The notes under the pieces were generated by a model. The model ran no database searches. It worked only from the letters and a program-made list of their open reading frames with translations, and was not told the origin of the DNA. Of a stretch of DNA of 64,000 bases, positions 10,877-24,700 are shown one piece after another. Within the stretch, counting starts at the first letter, position 1, and each line of letters opens with the position of its first letter. Where the stretch lies: the NCBI GenBank assembly GCA_036571765.1, contig BROE01000001.1, positions 1,054,001 through 1,118,000 on the forward strand, given 5' to 3'. Made by a program: the position numbers and the translations under genes. The DNA comes from Plecoglossus altivelis (lineage: Eukaryota; Chordata; Actinopteri; Osmeriformes; Plecoglossidae).

Positions 10877-12590
10877 GCTTTCATATAGATGGGTTGCTTA
10901 ACTGGTTGCTGTGGTGCAGCTCACAAGACTAAAAGCAGCTGTGCATCATGTTTCTCTCCGCTCTTGGATGTATTTGAACAATAGCTGCAAATTATGAGTC
11001 AATCCACTAGATGTTCTGAAAGCAGTCTTTCCATTAAGAAATACTCTAATGTATAATTCATGCATATCATTCCATGTAGTTAATTCTATTCTGTCAGGTG
11101 TTATGCAGCACTCATTATCCTTGGACATTCATATGGTCAAAGCAACAACCTGTCAATAGTTGAACTAGATTTTAGACTTTGAGCTGGTAAACACTAGGTT
11201 AAAAGGTTAAAGATATTCAATGGAACAAAAGAGGTCTGGTTTGAACTGTCAGCCTCTTTGTGTTCACCTGACATGACTTCGGTGTTTGAGCAACGGGACT
11301 AGATAGACAGCAACATTTTAAAAATCTTGAGTCCTTATCTTGTTATAGTCTAAGGTAGGACTGCAGTGAAACAGTGGTCTGTAATAAGTAGTTGGGAATT
11401 ACAAATCCCCATAAACTGTACTATTAAAATTGTTAAATAGAAACTTTATATCCACATCTTAATGCATCGCTACAAAAATTGATGAACGTGTTACAGCCTC
11501 CTTGATGAAGATTACAAAGACCAGGCCACAATCTGTTCTGGATCAACATGCATTAGGATGCTACTGTAACTGTGTTTCCCTTAAAATGTTGGAATACATT
11601 CACCTCCATTTTGAGAATGGCCTATGACTGCCCTTGGAGTGGTTTGATGTAGAACTGGCCTGGCAGGACAGCTTTGTGAAAGTCCCTTTACTAAAGATGA
11701 CCTCCACAACAAAGGCCACCAATCCTCAGAACAGGTGGCCCCTTCTGTTGGGAGGGTATGAAAGGGACATTTGTTAAGGCTCTGAGAATCAGAACACTTT
11801 TTAAATTCCTTTTTTTCCCCTGGGGTTGTGTTTATGTAATAGAGTGGAGAAAGACAAACTCAGGATCTTAATTTATTTAATCTGGACAATACATTTAACG
11901 TTATGAAATTTGTCTCTTTTGGGGTGAGTTGTCCTCAAATTGTATGCCACAGACCCAGGAGAAAGAATATCGTTAGTTTAAGTACTTCTTTCTTTCTATA
12001 AAATGCAGTGGGAATCCCCATGTCATGAACACTGCCAACCACACGACAAACACTTCGACCCAGCTCTGAACCTGGACATCATGTGACTGTGATCTAAACC
12101 ATTAGTTGCTGTTGTGTGTAAGAGAACCTATGTGTGTCAAGTACATGTGTCAGATTGTCACTTTTTAAATTATTAAATACTTCGACATAATTTCAATATG
12201 TCTTCTGGTGTCTAACGCGCTTCAGCAACAAGCGTTGAGATATGGAAATCGTAAAATAATAAATGAGCGATATGAGTTCCATTATTTATATAAAATCCAT
12301 CGGAACACCAACACCTTTGTGCGAAACGGTCTATTCTAACTTTGTAAAAAACAATTCGGTTGGTCTGATTCCCAAACACTAAACCTAAGTCAGATTGTGA
12401 TTGGCTTATCTCCGCGCTTCCTGGCAAACAGTGTGGTCTTTGAGACTTGGGAAGGCTGGACGCGAATTCCAACCAGCTACCTTCAACAGGCGTGCGTCTC
12501 CCTTTATTTGGGTTGGGATGCTTTACGAACAACTAACATGGAAGTATGCCAGTAATGTATCCGAGGACACAGAACTTCTGCGATAGATAT
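10877..12590. other. Intergenic region between prtfdc1 and arhgap21
   Basis: No convincing coding exon or transposon was recognised. The right end, from about 12380, is less AT-rich and probably belongs to the arhgap21 promoter. Confidence 0.4.
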
Positions 12591-13973
12591 CGAGTTTTAC
12601 AAGCTTTTATGGACCGTTAATTACTTTACTGGCACCTAAAATAAAAGAAAAGGTATGTTTCCGAGCAAGCTAGCAGGCTAGCTTTACTGCACCGCACGAC
12701 AAGCTAAGTAGCTAGCTAACGTTAGCTGGTCTCTTTCCCCCCCGAGGTGATCACTTGATCTAAACAACGCATAACTAGTGCGTTGTAAAAACCATCCGGT
12801 AGTATTTAGTTTTCGCCATCGAACTTGCGATCTGCCTTAAAAGTTGTACGCAATTAGTTGTATGTTTTGTACATTGATTACAATTATAGTTCACTTAGTT
12901 TGTTTTTTAAAGTTTTTTGGGTTTTTTAAATTATCATTAAGCATGAGAACAACAGGGGTGGCACGTTGTTCCAGTCGGTGTAGCCGTTTGGACTACCTGC
13001 GCTTCCCCGCGGTTTGGAAGCGAATTGAGGTAGTTGTAGTAGTTTTGGAAGACAGGCGGGCATCTAATAAATCGCTGCAGTGCTTGCGTACTTGTTAAAG
13101 TCATACTTACATTCAAGCTTAATGACTTTTGTTCTTAACGTAATTTATAAATAACGCTGAGTTGATTAGGCAGAGTAACCCCGCCCTTGCCTTCTCGGTG
13201 TGTCCCGGCCACATGACGCGAATGTCTTTCATTTTATTCAAAACGATAAGTAATCGAGACGTTGTCTTCGAATACCAAAGTAACCTTCTGCATATGAAAA
13301 TGTAGGCTAATCATTTTTTAGTTTAAAAACATGTACACTGCCAATGATCTCTGATGAATAGAGAGGGGAGGGCAGCGTCGTACTTTTAATTTGAAACGTT
13401 CGTCTTTACTTCATCTACAGTAAATAGCCACTTGTTGCAGTGGAGTTGCTTTGTCGATTGGCCGCACGGTAGTTGATGCTACATCGATTATAAAAACATA
13501 ACGGCCACAATGATGCTACATCAACGATCAGATAAACCAGATCATTGCAATACTTTTAACAACAACAGAACAATATAAAACATATTTTTTCGTCCAGAGC
13601 TTGCCACGTAATAGTCGATAATCATAGCAACTAATCTTAACATCTACAATACAAACGTTAATTGTGTTCATGTCTTCTGACGCATATTAGGCTAGCTGCA
13701 CACTTTGTATTTCGATATAAATCTTTAAATTTCCCTTTATAATGAAACATTATCCTTTTGTAATTGAAATTTCCCACTTGTTTCCATGACACACTAGCAG
13801 ACTACCGGCCGATCTGTCTGTCCGTACCCAGTTAAAGAAGTGGATTTAGGACAAGAACAAGTATGGCTGTGTGAATTAGGTTAAGGTAAACTCAAAACCG
13901 TGGACTCATTTACTCTTGGACGGCTCAGTTCAATGTGGACTTGGAAGGATAGTCCGTCTTTATGTGAAATAAA
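12591..13973 (+). promoter_or_regulatory. arhgap21: arhgap21 5' region with likely non-coding leader
   Basis: A strong donor, AAAAG|GTATGT, at about 12652-12653 could end a non-coding first exon. An acceptor, CCGTACCCAG, ending at 13831 could open the exon that carries the start codon at 13974. Between them is the palindrome-rich stretch AGCTAGCTAACGTTAGCT near 12710, a motif seen often in fish genomes. Transcript evidence would be needed to place the start site. Confidence 0.4.
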
Positions 13974-16900
13974 ATGATGGCATCGCGTTGGAAAGGTCTC
14001 CGTGATGAAGATGAAGTGGACCAACTGCCAGGACCTCCTTTATGCGAGGTAAGCCTCCACTCCCTGCATATGCATGAAATGGCAAACCTATTTCCAGGTT
14101 GTTTTAAGTTTTATTGAGATTTTTATATGGAAAGGGGTGTTCCTAGCAAGATACTATTTTGTAATAAAAATGTAAGTTGTGTAAACTTTCTTGCTTAACA
14201 TTTCTTTCATCTTATCTAGTCTATATCTCTCTGCTGTAGTCAAAAGTCAACCTTGTCTGTTCCTCAATTCCTTTCACTGTTGGTTTCAACCTTACCCGGG
14301 AGTAGCCTGCCTCCCATTTCCAGTTCACCTCTCATTGGTCACTTCTGTCACCTTTTCCCTAGTTTCCATTCTCCATTATGTTCTGATTATCATAGCCCTA
14401 AGACTGAGTCAGTGACCAGCCAAAGCTCTTAACACAGTTTAGGCGCTGTGGGGGAGTGTCAGAGACAAGGAAATGCTAGTGAACAAGATGTACCATTGGA
14501 GGGATCTAGGGTTCACTTTTGGGTCTTTTTTCTTATTCTGTTTGTTTTTAGAGAGAGCCTCTCTCCTGTTGGTCTGACACTTCAGACCAGCTGCAAGTAT
14601 TTGGGTGTTCTGACATCCCTTTGGTGCCACTTTACGCCGACATCCCTCAAATGCTTGAAGGTTGGACTCGTTAGCGTAGAGACATGATGTTTGAAGTGGC
14701 TTCACGAGACCAAGCAGCAATGTTAGTTGTTGTACAGTCTACGTATTCCTGTTAATTTGGGGACATAATGTGTCCAAACAAAAGGAAAAGCTATTGTAGT
14801 AAGTATTTAACGCAGATTAGCCAACTCCCTCAATGTGTGGCTAGTATGATTGAAAGTAGCAAAAGTATAATTAGACCAGTTTAGTCATACCTGGGACAAG
14901 AAGACAAAGAAAGTGAATCTGAGAGACCTGTCTATAATGGCAACATTTTAAAATTGGTAGTTGACATTTCAGTGTCTAACTTGACTGGAGATATCAGCAA
15001 ATTGCATTTTCAATTTTTGACCACTTTTGATATTTTTTCAGTCCACAAATTCCTGTAGGTAAGGCCACCTATTTAAGACCTAATAATTTCTGTGTATATT
15101 ACTCATGTATACGTGGCTCCTAATGTCTGTGTCCCTGTTTCTGTGGAAGAGACACAGAGCTTTGTCTGTCAGGTCATTACCAGCAGGCTTCTTACTTTGA
15201 TGGCCTAATATACAACGCAGTGTACAATAAACAGTAGCCTACTCTTTGGGCTTCTTTTAATCAAGCATGAATTCCCACATGCAATATTTCATGGGTTGTG
15301 TGAATACAATGAATCTCAAGTTTCAAACTTTATGATTTTGATTTATAGAGAAAGCCGACAAATGATAACATTTGTTTGACACCATTTGACCTGGACATGT
15401 TCTGAAGCCAAGTCTGTTTTGAGGAGCAGGGGTTGGCTCCATGGCCTTCTCAACAGCCAAGTGGAACTGAGAAGACAGTCCATTCAGACAGTGTAGCCAG
15501 TATTGTGAAGGGGGTTCCATGGCGGAGTCAGCTTCAAGCCTACTCTCTCTGGCTGGATCCCTTTGATTAGATTAGACACACATGAGAAGAAGGAGCTGAT
15601 CTCAAGCCAGTTGCATTCCACCAGTCCGGATATTCTTCCTTCCATCTTGTTTTTATTTAACACCACACTGTCACTCAACAGTCTAACAGAGGTTAACCAA
15701 GCAAGACCCAACTCAAAATTAAATGATTCAGTCAGTCGTTGTTTAGAACACAAACACATAAATGTACTTGCTATGTAACTGTTCACAATTTTGTATTTTC
15801 TATTTGTTAATGTAATTTTGGCTTTGTCAGTTCCATTGGACGTAGACAGGAGCAGTAGAAGGGAAGGAAGGGGAAGACACTATGGATTTTTTTCCTCATT
15901 CAATACCAATAAATACCTGCTTTGCATGGCTGATACAGATAAGCAATCATTTTATTCAACTTGTTTTTGACATATAGGAATGAGCTACCCTAGTTTCCAC
16001 TCCTTTATTGCACTGTAATTTGTCAGGGCTCTTGAAAACGGCCATTGGGCTCATCAAGGGTCCTATACAAACACGTTGGTACCAGCCTGAGTTTGTGGGC
16101 TGTTCTGAACTAGAGAAACCCTTGTTCAGAGTTTATAATGGGGTAATCTAATGTGCCTTACCTGATTTTGGCAGGTTTACTCTGACTCTTCAAATTTGAT
16201 ATTTTTTGGGACTGTTGCCAGCGAAACCAATCAAACCTTGACACCTAATCATGCCCCTAGGATCTGCCTGGAACACATGCCTCAATAAACCTACTTTTCT
16301 GGCAAATTATGTGTGTTCAGTAATCCCCCAAATAATGGTTATAATATTAAGTGACTGCTTCAAGATGAATGAAAACAGAATTAGTTTAGTTTCTAGATGT
16401 AAACAGTCAGGACAGAGCAATGTGAGGAAAAATTCCACAACGGATAGCAGTCTGTCATATGGTCATCTTATCCATGAAAACAAAATGTCTAGTAGGAGAG
16501 GGCCAATGGGCTTGTCCTGAGAATTGGACATTCGTTGCAAGATAAAAAATCTCACAACACCAACTCAGTTATCTGTTGAAGTGGGCCTCTTTTGCAAATC
16601 ACTATACCCCTCTGCTTCCCGAAGACACAGTAAAATAACAAATGTAGTTATGTTTCATTTTGGCCAAAGACATGCCTAATAAACACGGTCACAAATGAAG
16701 GCTTCAAATTAATGGTCAACACTATGGATAAACAATGTGATACCCTCACACAAATATTTTGTGAGTGATCTTTCCAATGTAAAGTACTTTGCAACTACAA
16801 CAGATCTGTGGTCAAGCATGACAATGAAGGCAGGCAGGCCCCCACTCTGGTGGGCTCTGTCCATCATTCAGGCCCAGCACATAACTCACTTAGCTTCCAT

Positions 16901-18742
16901 TTATTGGACCTTATGCACAAGCATCATACAGGCTGATGGATATCGGAAGGGAGAATGGATCCTCAATTTGATATAAGGCAGCTTGGACTTCCTGTCAGCT
17001 TGTGGTTATGTCTGTGTGAGGGGTGGGTTGTCTGTGGTAAATATAAAAAAGGGTTTGGCCACTTCACTAATTCCTCCATCACAAATGGCACCTGTTCCGA
17101 GGTTTCCTCAGCTAAGAATAAGTGTTTTTGCCCCTTTTCCTCCACATAGCCTAACCTAACCCTAACATTTTCACCCTAATTCCCCCCAAAATAACAATTA
17201 ATATTAGAGGTCAGACAGAGGTTGACCAAGGTACTACTCACAGAACATAACAACACTCCTACCACTACCCCTGGACAACGTAACAACACTCTTACCACTA
17301 CCCCTGAACCATTTACGAGGCAAAATCACCCCATAGAGGCCTTGGCCTAGTTTTAGTCATTATCTTAGGCCTTTCACAGATAAGTGTTTGGTTTGGACTG
17401 GATGTGGTGTAGAATGTGGCACCCCACAGAGAGCTGTAGCCTTTCTGCAGTGAGAAGGGGACATCACACATGTTGGATGTTTAGGGAGCTGATGTCATGT
17501 GTTCTTTATTGATGTGTTATTGTGTGATGTAAGGGAAGCCTCTAAACATTGGAGCCATACGTCATTGGATCACCAACTTGCGGAAAAACGTTAACTGGAG
17601 CTCAGTTTTGCCTTAGCCCATTTTTGGTTCTCTTTTTTTTGTTGCCAAAATTTGTGTTTGCGTGTCTGATCACATAAGGCTTGTCTATCTTGGGCTTGTT
17701 ACCTATGCGAACACAAATAAAAGCTTTTAATTATAAGGTTTTCCCAACTTCAAACACGTTCCATAAGAGTTTGATGTCTTGTTTGACCTATATTGAGGGA
17801 AGGTTTTTTCCCTATTCCAAATTCATATGAAAACTTTTTATCATATTATGAATAAAAGCGTGTTATTTTTCAACATAATTCACCATTGATTGTAGCAAAA
17901 TATTAAGTGTTTTTTTTGTATGGTAATATTGTTTTCATGTTGTGCGTATATTACTGCCTTTATAATATTTAGTTCAAGACTGTCATGTATTTAAATGTAA
18001 TTGAAATGATGTATAAAAGGCTTAAATGACAAAAAAAAAAGAAAAAAGAAAAGACTGAAATGCTTAAATGACAAGGTGTCAGGTTCCTTGTTGGGGTTAT
18101 ATGAATTGGCCTAAAAGGATGAGCCATCAGATGGAAATGGCATGGCAAGTGTGGCACAGGTATCTGGCTCTTAGTTCCTTGACAGAAAACAGGATGGAAC
18201 TTCAATGTCTGGTTGGAGATATGTCAGTGCGATCCCATAATTTAGTTGGGAAGAGTCCATTTAAACTACATCTATCTGATTGGAAAATATCAAGGAAAAC
18301 CCCCCATCCATATCACATAACCTGGTGGATGTATGCACAGTTGTGTAACTCAACACCATTTTCTCTCTCCATATAATGCAACCTAAGTAAAGTCAGACTG
18401 CATGGAATCCTAATCCCGACCTGGCTGTTTGGAGCTGACCTGTAAGTCACCATTCCTAGTCAGTGGAACATAGGGCTGATCAGCTTACTACCCCATGGGT
18501 GTACTCCACCCAGCGCAAACACCAAGTGACTGAGGCATTCTGGTGAATCAGAGAGGACCTGATTTACTTTTTCCAGAGAGATTTGGTGGCGTGCATTTGC
18601 GTGTGAGTGTTTCTCTGGAAAGGTTATTTCCTCTCTTCTGTTGTGGGCCGTCCTGCCCCTGCTTATTAACATGTGCCTGACACATTGTCTCAGCTAGGAC
18701 TGACTTGGGGGGAGAGAGACTAAAAGAGAAACAGGAAGTGAG

Positions 18743-18779
<37 letters not shown>

Positions 18780-21700
18780 AAGGATGGGGGGGGTGGAGAG
18801 GGAGGGGGAGAGACCTGGAATGTATTGGCCGGGTCTGTCACCACAGAAATGAACCTTGCATGTCGCAGTGAGAACCCTGCCAGGCAGCCAACCGTTTCTT
18901 CCAAACCCTATCTGAAGATAAAAGGTCAGCCCCCCAGGGAGCGCACATACCCCAATAAGAATGTCATACTCCCCTGGCATCCCAACATTCATTGTGAGGA
19001 CTTGGTATTCAGATGCAAACTGTGAAAGTGTTGAACTGTTTGGCGTCACACCAAATGGAGGTTTAGGATTGTAAAAATTATACACAAAGACACACACACA
19101 AAACAAGAGGAAGGTGCTGGTGTTCTGATGCAGCTTCGGCTGGGTCAGACAGATGCAAACTTGTTCAGCTAGTTCCCACCAATACCCTGCACTGTTAGCT
19201 GCACCTGGATAACTCAGTCTGTGTCTCTTCCTCCCCCTCACCACCTCTCTCTCATTTTCAAATGAAATCCTTAGGACTAGGCCTTTAGTTACAAGTTATA
19301 TTTCCATTTTTTTCCTTTTTTTTAAACCGCCAAAATATTTTTTTCCTGGCACTCCTTGAGCATGACTAACTGTAAAAGGTCTACAGAAAGCTGACATAAA
19401 GACATGTTTTAACAAGGTATCAGCATGTTAAAGTTTAATTCACCATTAAAGGAAAAGTCCTTATGATATTGGAATAACAACTAGTCACCTACATGCCCAC
19501 GGTGTGTGGATAGCATCATTTAACTAAGAGGCATGGAATGATATGCTTAGCCTAACTCTAACCTTGTAAAGGGTTGGTTTAGACCAAGGGGTGTAGTCTC
19601 TTCCAGTTTGCCTAAATGAGTCTAAATTGAGCCCAGATTGGTTTGGATAGCAGGTAGCATTGTAAATTCATTTTCATCTACTCATAATCTCATTTGCTTC
19701 ACTTACCTCAGGCAGGGTTGCCTTAACTGCAGGCTCAGCACATTCCTCTCTTTTGTGAGTGAAGCTCAGGGCGAGGGAGTGAGAGAGGAGGGGTTGAGGG
19801 TAAGGTTTGGGATTGAACAGTGAGACATCTTTTTTCCCCTTTTCATTACCCCCCCCCCCATAAAAGTTCCTGCAGAGAAAGGGACAGTTCTAAGCCACCA
19901 CCAAGGTGTGAGTTTATTTATAGACTGTCAACAGAAGGGTGGGTGCTAGAGCTGGCATTACTGTAAACTAAAAGTTACCAGAACTATGACAAGCTAACTG
20001 TGGAAACGGGACATAGATGAGACCGTTCTCACCCCACTGGCTGTTCCTCCTGTACGGCACTGATCGCTGTGACAGCGTTTGGCTGCCTTTTGATATTGAA
20101 ATAGTCTAACAACATTGTGACATTATGATCAGCAGACCGTTCAGTTAGGTAGTAAGGAATACGTCAGAGGTGATTTGAGGATTTTAAGATAATGTAATGC
20201 AAAATACTGATCTTTTCCACCCCCCCCCCTTTATCTCCCTTTCCATCCTTGTTGGGTAGAATGACCCTCCAGAGTGGGGTAACGGGGGGGAGCACATCGC
20301 TGGCATGTTACCAGAGGATGAGGAGTGTTTCTCCTGGCCGGGGCCCAAGACCCTGCTCCTGCGCCGCACCGCTCAGGGCTTCGGCTTCACGCTTCGACAC
20401 TTCATTGTGTACCCCCCAGAGTCGGCCGTACACCAGCCCTACCTGGTAAGACCTAGCAACCGTTCTGGGATACATGTAGTCCCCCTTTTAATGAGGTGTT
20501 TGCAATTCTGCATCCCATCTATACATATTGAAATTCTGGTTTGAAAAAAACAACAAAAAAAAACAACCTCATGTTGTCTTATTTTGTATTTGTTTTTCTA
20601 GGAGGAAGAGCGCGGCCGGAGAGGTATGTTGAATGTTCTCACTGTCCCCTCTCCTGCTTGCCTTTCACTTCTGCAAAGTCAGTACCTTGCCTTCCCCACA
20701 GGATCATGTTCCCCCTCCTGCATCTATTAGGTCGCTGAGTGCCTTCCTTATGTTCTCCGAACAAAGCATCAACTGTTTTAGGGTGAACTCTTTGGAGGCG
20801 TGATGGGGGTTAAGTCATGACCACCTGTCACTGTCCTGCACTTCTCGCTCAGTTCAACCTCTCTTTTTTGTCCCCGTCCCCCCACGAAACCAACATTTAG
20901 GTGTTTGGGGAGGTTGTCAACTCTTTTTTTTTTCTTTTTTCCCCCCCGATGTGTATATTCATACGTTAAAATTGTGTTTTTTATTTTTTTACACGGCTGT
21001 TTTGTTGTACATACGCAATGATGCAGTTACCTGACACCGACAGGCATTTTGCATGTTGGACGCTATCATGCATCCAAGCAGTGTGGTTTTCCAGACACCA
21101 GGGTCCAACCTGATGTGCAGCAGAACAGAGCTGCACTCTGTGGTTTGTTTGTATGTTTAAACGTTGTGTTTAGTCTGGGCTGGCCTCTGTTGACCTTAGG
21201 GAAGCTGCTGGCACTGGAGCTAGTCCAGCTGGGGCTAAACAATTCTCCTAGACACGTCTTCTCACACAGGCTTCTTAAAGTCTGTTTCAAAATGCATTGT
21301 ACCGTCAACAGGTGGCCAAGTAAACAATTGGCTGTACCAACATGTCTTTTGAAATGTTTATTGATTAAATATCAGGGAACTTCATCTAGAAGTGAGACCA
21401 GGGAAAGAGTATTGATAATATTTGGGGGAGCGCCCCAGGATCCCGACCCTCAGGGGAGAGATGTTGAGGAGCCTGACCGTGACATCATCCCAGACACACA
21501 GACAGTTGGCTGGTTCCCAGGACTGACGTGACACATTTCGACAATCCCTGCTCAACTGCAACTGCCACATAGCAGCAGTGTGATAGGCCAGGTCATAGAT
21601 TCCTCAGTTTGTGCGTTTGGTGCCTTTTGCTAGAGGAGCATATCCTAGCTTTGTTTCAAGGGGGGGGGGGCACATTCCCACACTTTGGTGTAACAGTGGA

Positions 21701-24700
21701 GGCCGAGTTTGCTGATACAGGGGGAATCCCTGCAGACCATCAATGGGAAGGGGTTCCTTTATTGTGCAATCATGAAGGTGGCCGTGCCCTAAGGATGTCA
21801 ACCATGTTGCTGTCCCCACAAATACATTGAAAGACCCTATTTAGATACCAGGCTTCTAACTAACCACCAAATCCCTGCTTTTCATAATGAGAGTCAAGGT
21901 AAGCACTTGTTTAGTCAATGACCATTATTCCAGCTTTAATTAAGCTTGTATCATCCCTGTATTGGACAATAAAGTGCAAATGGTGCCTTTAATAGTGTGG
22001 ACTGATTAAATAGGACATATTGTCTCACTTGATTTTGTCATGTGGAGGCTACATGCCTGTTAAGGAATGCTGCCGTTCCACTGCTCACCACTAGATAGAG
22101 CCTTTGACAAAGGTTCTGCAGTGTTATATAAGGCATTTTATCACTGATGAGAAGTCTGAGTTTGTTAATATGCTTAATAAGCTGTGAAAGGTGTGACTGT
22201 TTGCTGTGCTTCATGTCCTCAAAGGCTAACCTCTGGTATCACCAAGGCTCTGGGGTTTAAGGAGAACGATCAACAGTAGGGGCCGCCTATTCTGCCACCT
22301 GTTCTGTCCTTTGCGATCCTCATTAGCTACACTGTCGATAGCCATGCTTTCTGTAGTGGCCTCTCAACACACGTGCACATGCACACATGGATATCACACG
22401 CACACAGAACATACACACGTGCACACGCACACATGGATATCACATCCACACAGAACATACACACTTGGACTTAGCACCAGGGTTTCCTGGCGCCTGAAGC
22501 TGATTCTCTGTTCATCAGAAACGAGTGGGAGTTGTGCAGCTGAGCTCACTCTCAGTCGCTCTCTTCTCTTGTCCACTGCTGCTGCTAGGAGACAGGAGCA
22601 GAATGAACAAACAGGTCTTTTGCCACAGCTCGGTCATTGCGATCATTTCCCCCACAGCCCCACCTATTAACAGCCCGCCATCCCCTCAATTCTCCTTTAA
22701 TTCCCCTTAATTCTCATTGCTATTCACGGCCACAACACTTAAGCACGCATTGGAACAACAACAAAAGTTGAGATTTTTGTTTTATTTCAAAATCTTTACT
22801 CGACTATTTTGCTGCCATGACTCAAATTCACAAAGGCTTTTGTGTTCTTGCTTCGCACACACCTCCACTCTTTACCACCCCACCGCCCCACACACACGTT
22901 TGTAAATACGGTAAAATAATTTCAGAGGTTGTCTAGTTTATTGCTGTTAAGCAATTTACCCCTAGGCTTTTCTACATGTGCGTGAGTTGATTTTTAAACA
23001 TGAGCTACCCAAGCAGTCCCATCTCCGTCCTTGCTGTGGAAGATGGCCCTCCCGTGGCCACTGTTGGAAACCCAAACTTGCCATTCTCACAGATGTTATG
23101 ACTTTTTGTTGTTGTTTTGTCTTGTTTCCACATCAAATGAATCTTGTTTGTGAGCGTGTCACACACATAGGACCTGCAAATGAGGTTGCAGTTACTAAGG
23201 ATGCTGATAATTAAAGTAATCACTGTTGTAGACAAATATTGACCGGTTAATGCTATCGGTTAAACAGTGTTGCCAATATAATGACAATGTTGCTAGATTA
23301 GGTAACTTTTCACCTTCCCTATTGACAAGGGAAGGGGTGCTGGTATTTCTGCTTGGCTGGTAGGAGGCATGTAACCTGTATAACATACTTCTGTACGCCT
23401 GCACCTCATCCATTAATTGTATTTAGGGGGACAAGTTACCCCTTCTTTGAATGGGTTGAAATGCGTGAGACCTGAGAGGGTTAATGGTCGTTAATGAGCG
23501 TTGGTTATGGTTCAAATTTAGTTTCCAAAATGAGCATCCCCAATGTCTTATTTTTGTTGGCAGGGCGACAGCGCAACAGGTTGGAGCCAATGGATACCAT
23601 CTTTGTAAAGCAAGTAAAGGAAGGAGGCCCTGCTCATGAAGCAGGCCTCTGCACAGGTAATCAACCTCCCAATGCCAGCCCCCAGTCACAACACCAAAAC
23701 ATGAACCCAACCATCTAGACCACAGGCACACATTGTCAGGGTCTCATCTTTGATATCTTTAGCATCCAACACCATAGCAGTCAGTCTATACAGCTGCAGC
23801 CATGACTAAATCTAAATTCCATTTTTGGCCCTGCAACACCAAGTTGCTAGCTTGTGAAAGGAGTTATAATCATGGCTAGTTATCCACTCTGGTGAGTAGT
23901 TGCAGGCAGGGTGAGCCCCAAGCGCTCTTTGACTGTAAACACACATCAGATGACTGATACAAGCCTGCCTGCCCCTGCCTCTCTCTGAGCTGGTATCAGT
24001 ACAGCGTAACTTCAGTGGTCCTCTCTCAAACTGTCATCTGTTCTGCTGTCCCACAGGGGACCGGATCGTCAAGGTCAACGGAGCCAGCATTATCGGCAAA
24101 ACCTACTCCCAGGTCATCAGCTTGATCCAGCACAGGTGGGAAGTCCTATCAACAACAAGCACCTCTTTTTTTCACCACCCAAGGATCGTGGGGCTGGAGT
24201 TCTGGCCTGGAGTTTATTGACCAGTGTGTGTTCTTTTGCAGTGACACCTTCCTTGAACTCTGTGTGATGCCCAAAGACGAGGACATTCTTCAGCTGGTAA
24301 GTTAGTCTGACCGCTTCCTCCACCGTCGGTTCTGTTGGCGTCTATTTTTGTATTTGTGTACTGGAGAAGCTCTCATTCCACTCTGTAATCTGCCAGCAAT
24401 GTATGTGATTCGCTGTAAGAAAGCTGCTCTAGTTTGTTTGAGTGCACGCGCGCGCCGCCATGGTGCTCCAAGAGCAGAGCTTGCATGCTGCTCTCTGGTG
24501 GAGCTTCGTCCCCTCCTGAGGGCTCTATTTGGGGCTTCTAATCAGGCCAAAGCAGCCTGTCCTCTCCCTTCTCTCTGTCTCCCTGCTGGCCTTTCTCCCT
24601 GCATGCTGAGACCCAGCACAGAAAACACACACAGTCAACTCCCTCATATAAACTCACAAACCAACATGCGTAGGCTTAAAAGAAAAAAGATTGAATACAC

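Larger units (their letters stand above)
14049..20259 (+). other. arhgap21 intron 1
   Basis: This 6.2-kb intron holds a hAT-like relic near 16737-16850, a two-copy 35-bp repeat near 17246-17310, an AG microsatellite at 18748-18776 and C-rich tracts near 19850 and 20220. No internal coding exon was recognised. Confidence 0.6.

Noticed and set aside
12700..12730. AGCTAGCTAACGTTAGCT palindrome as a specific regulatory site
   Set aside because: Similar self-complementary words are common in fish genomes, so no specific function is claimed.
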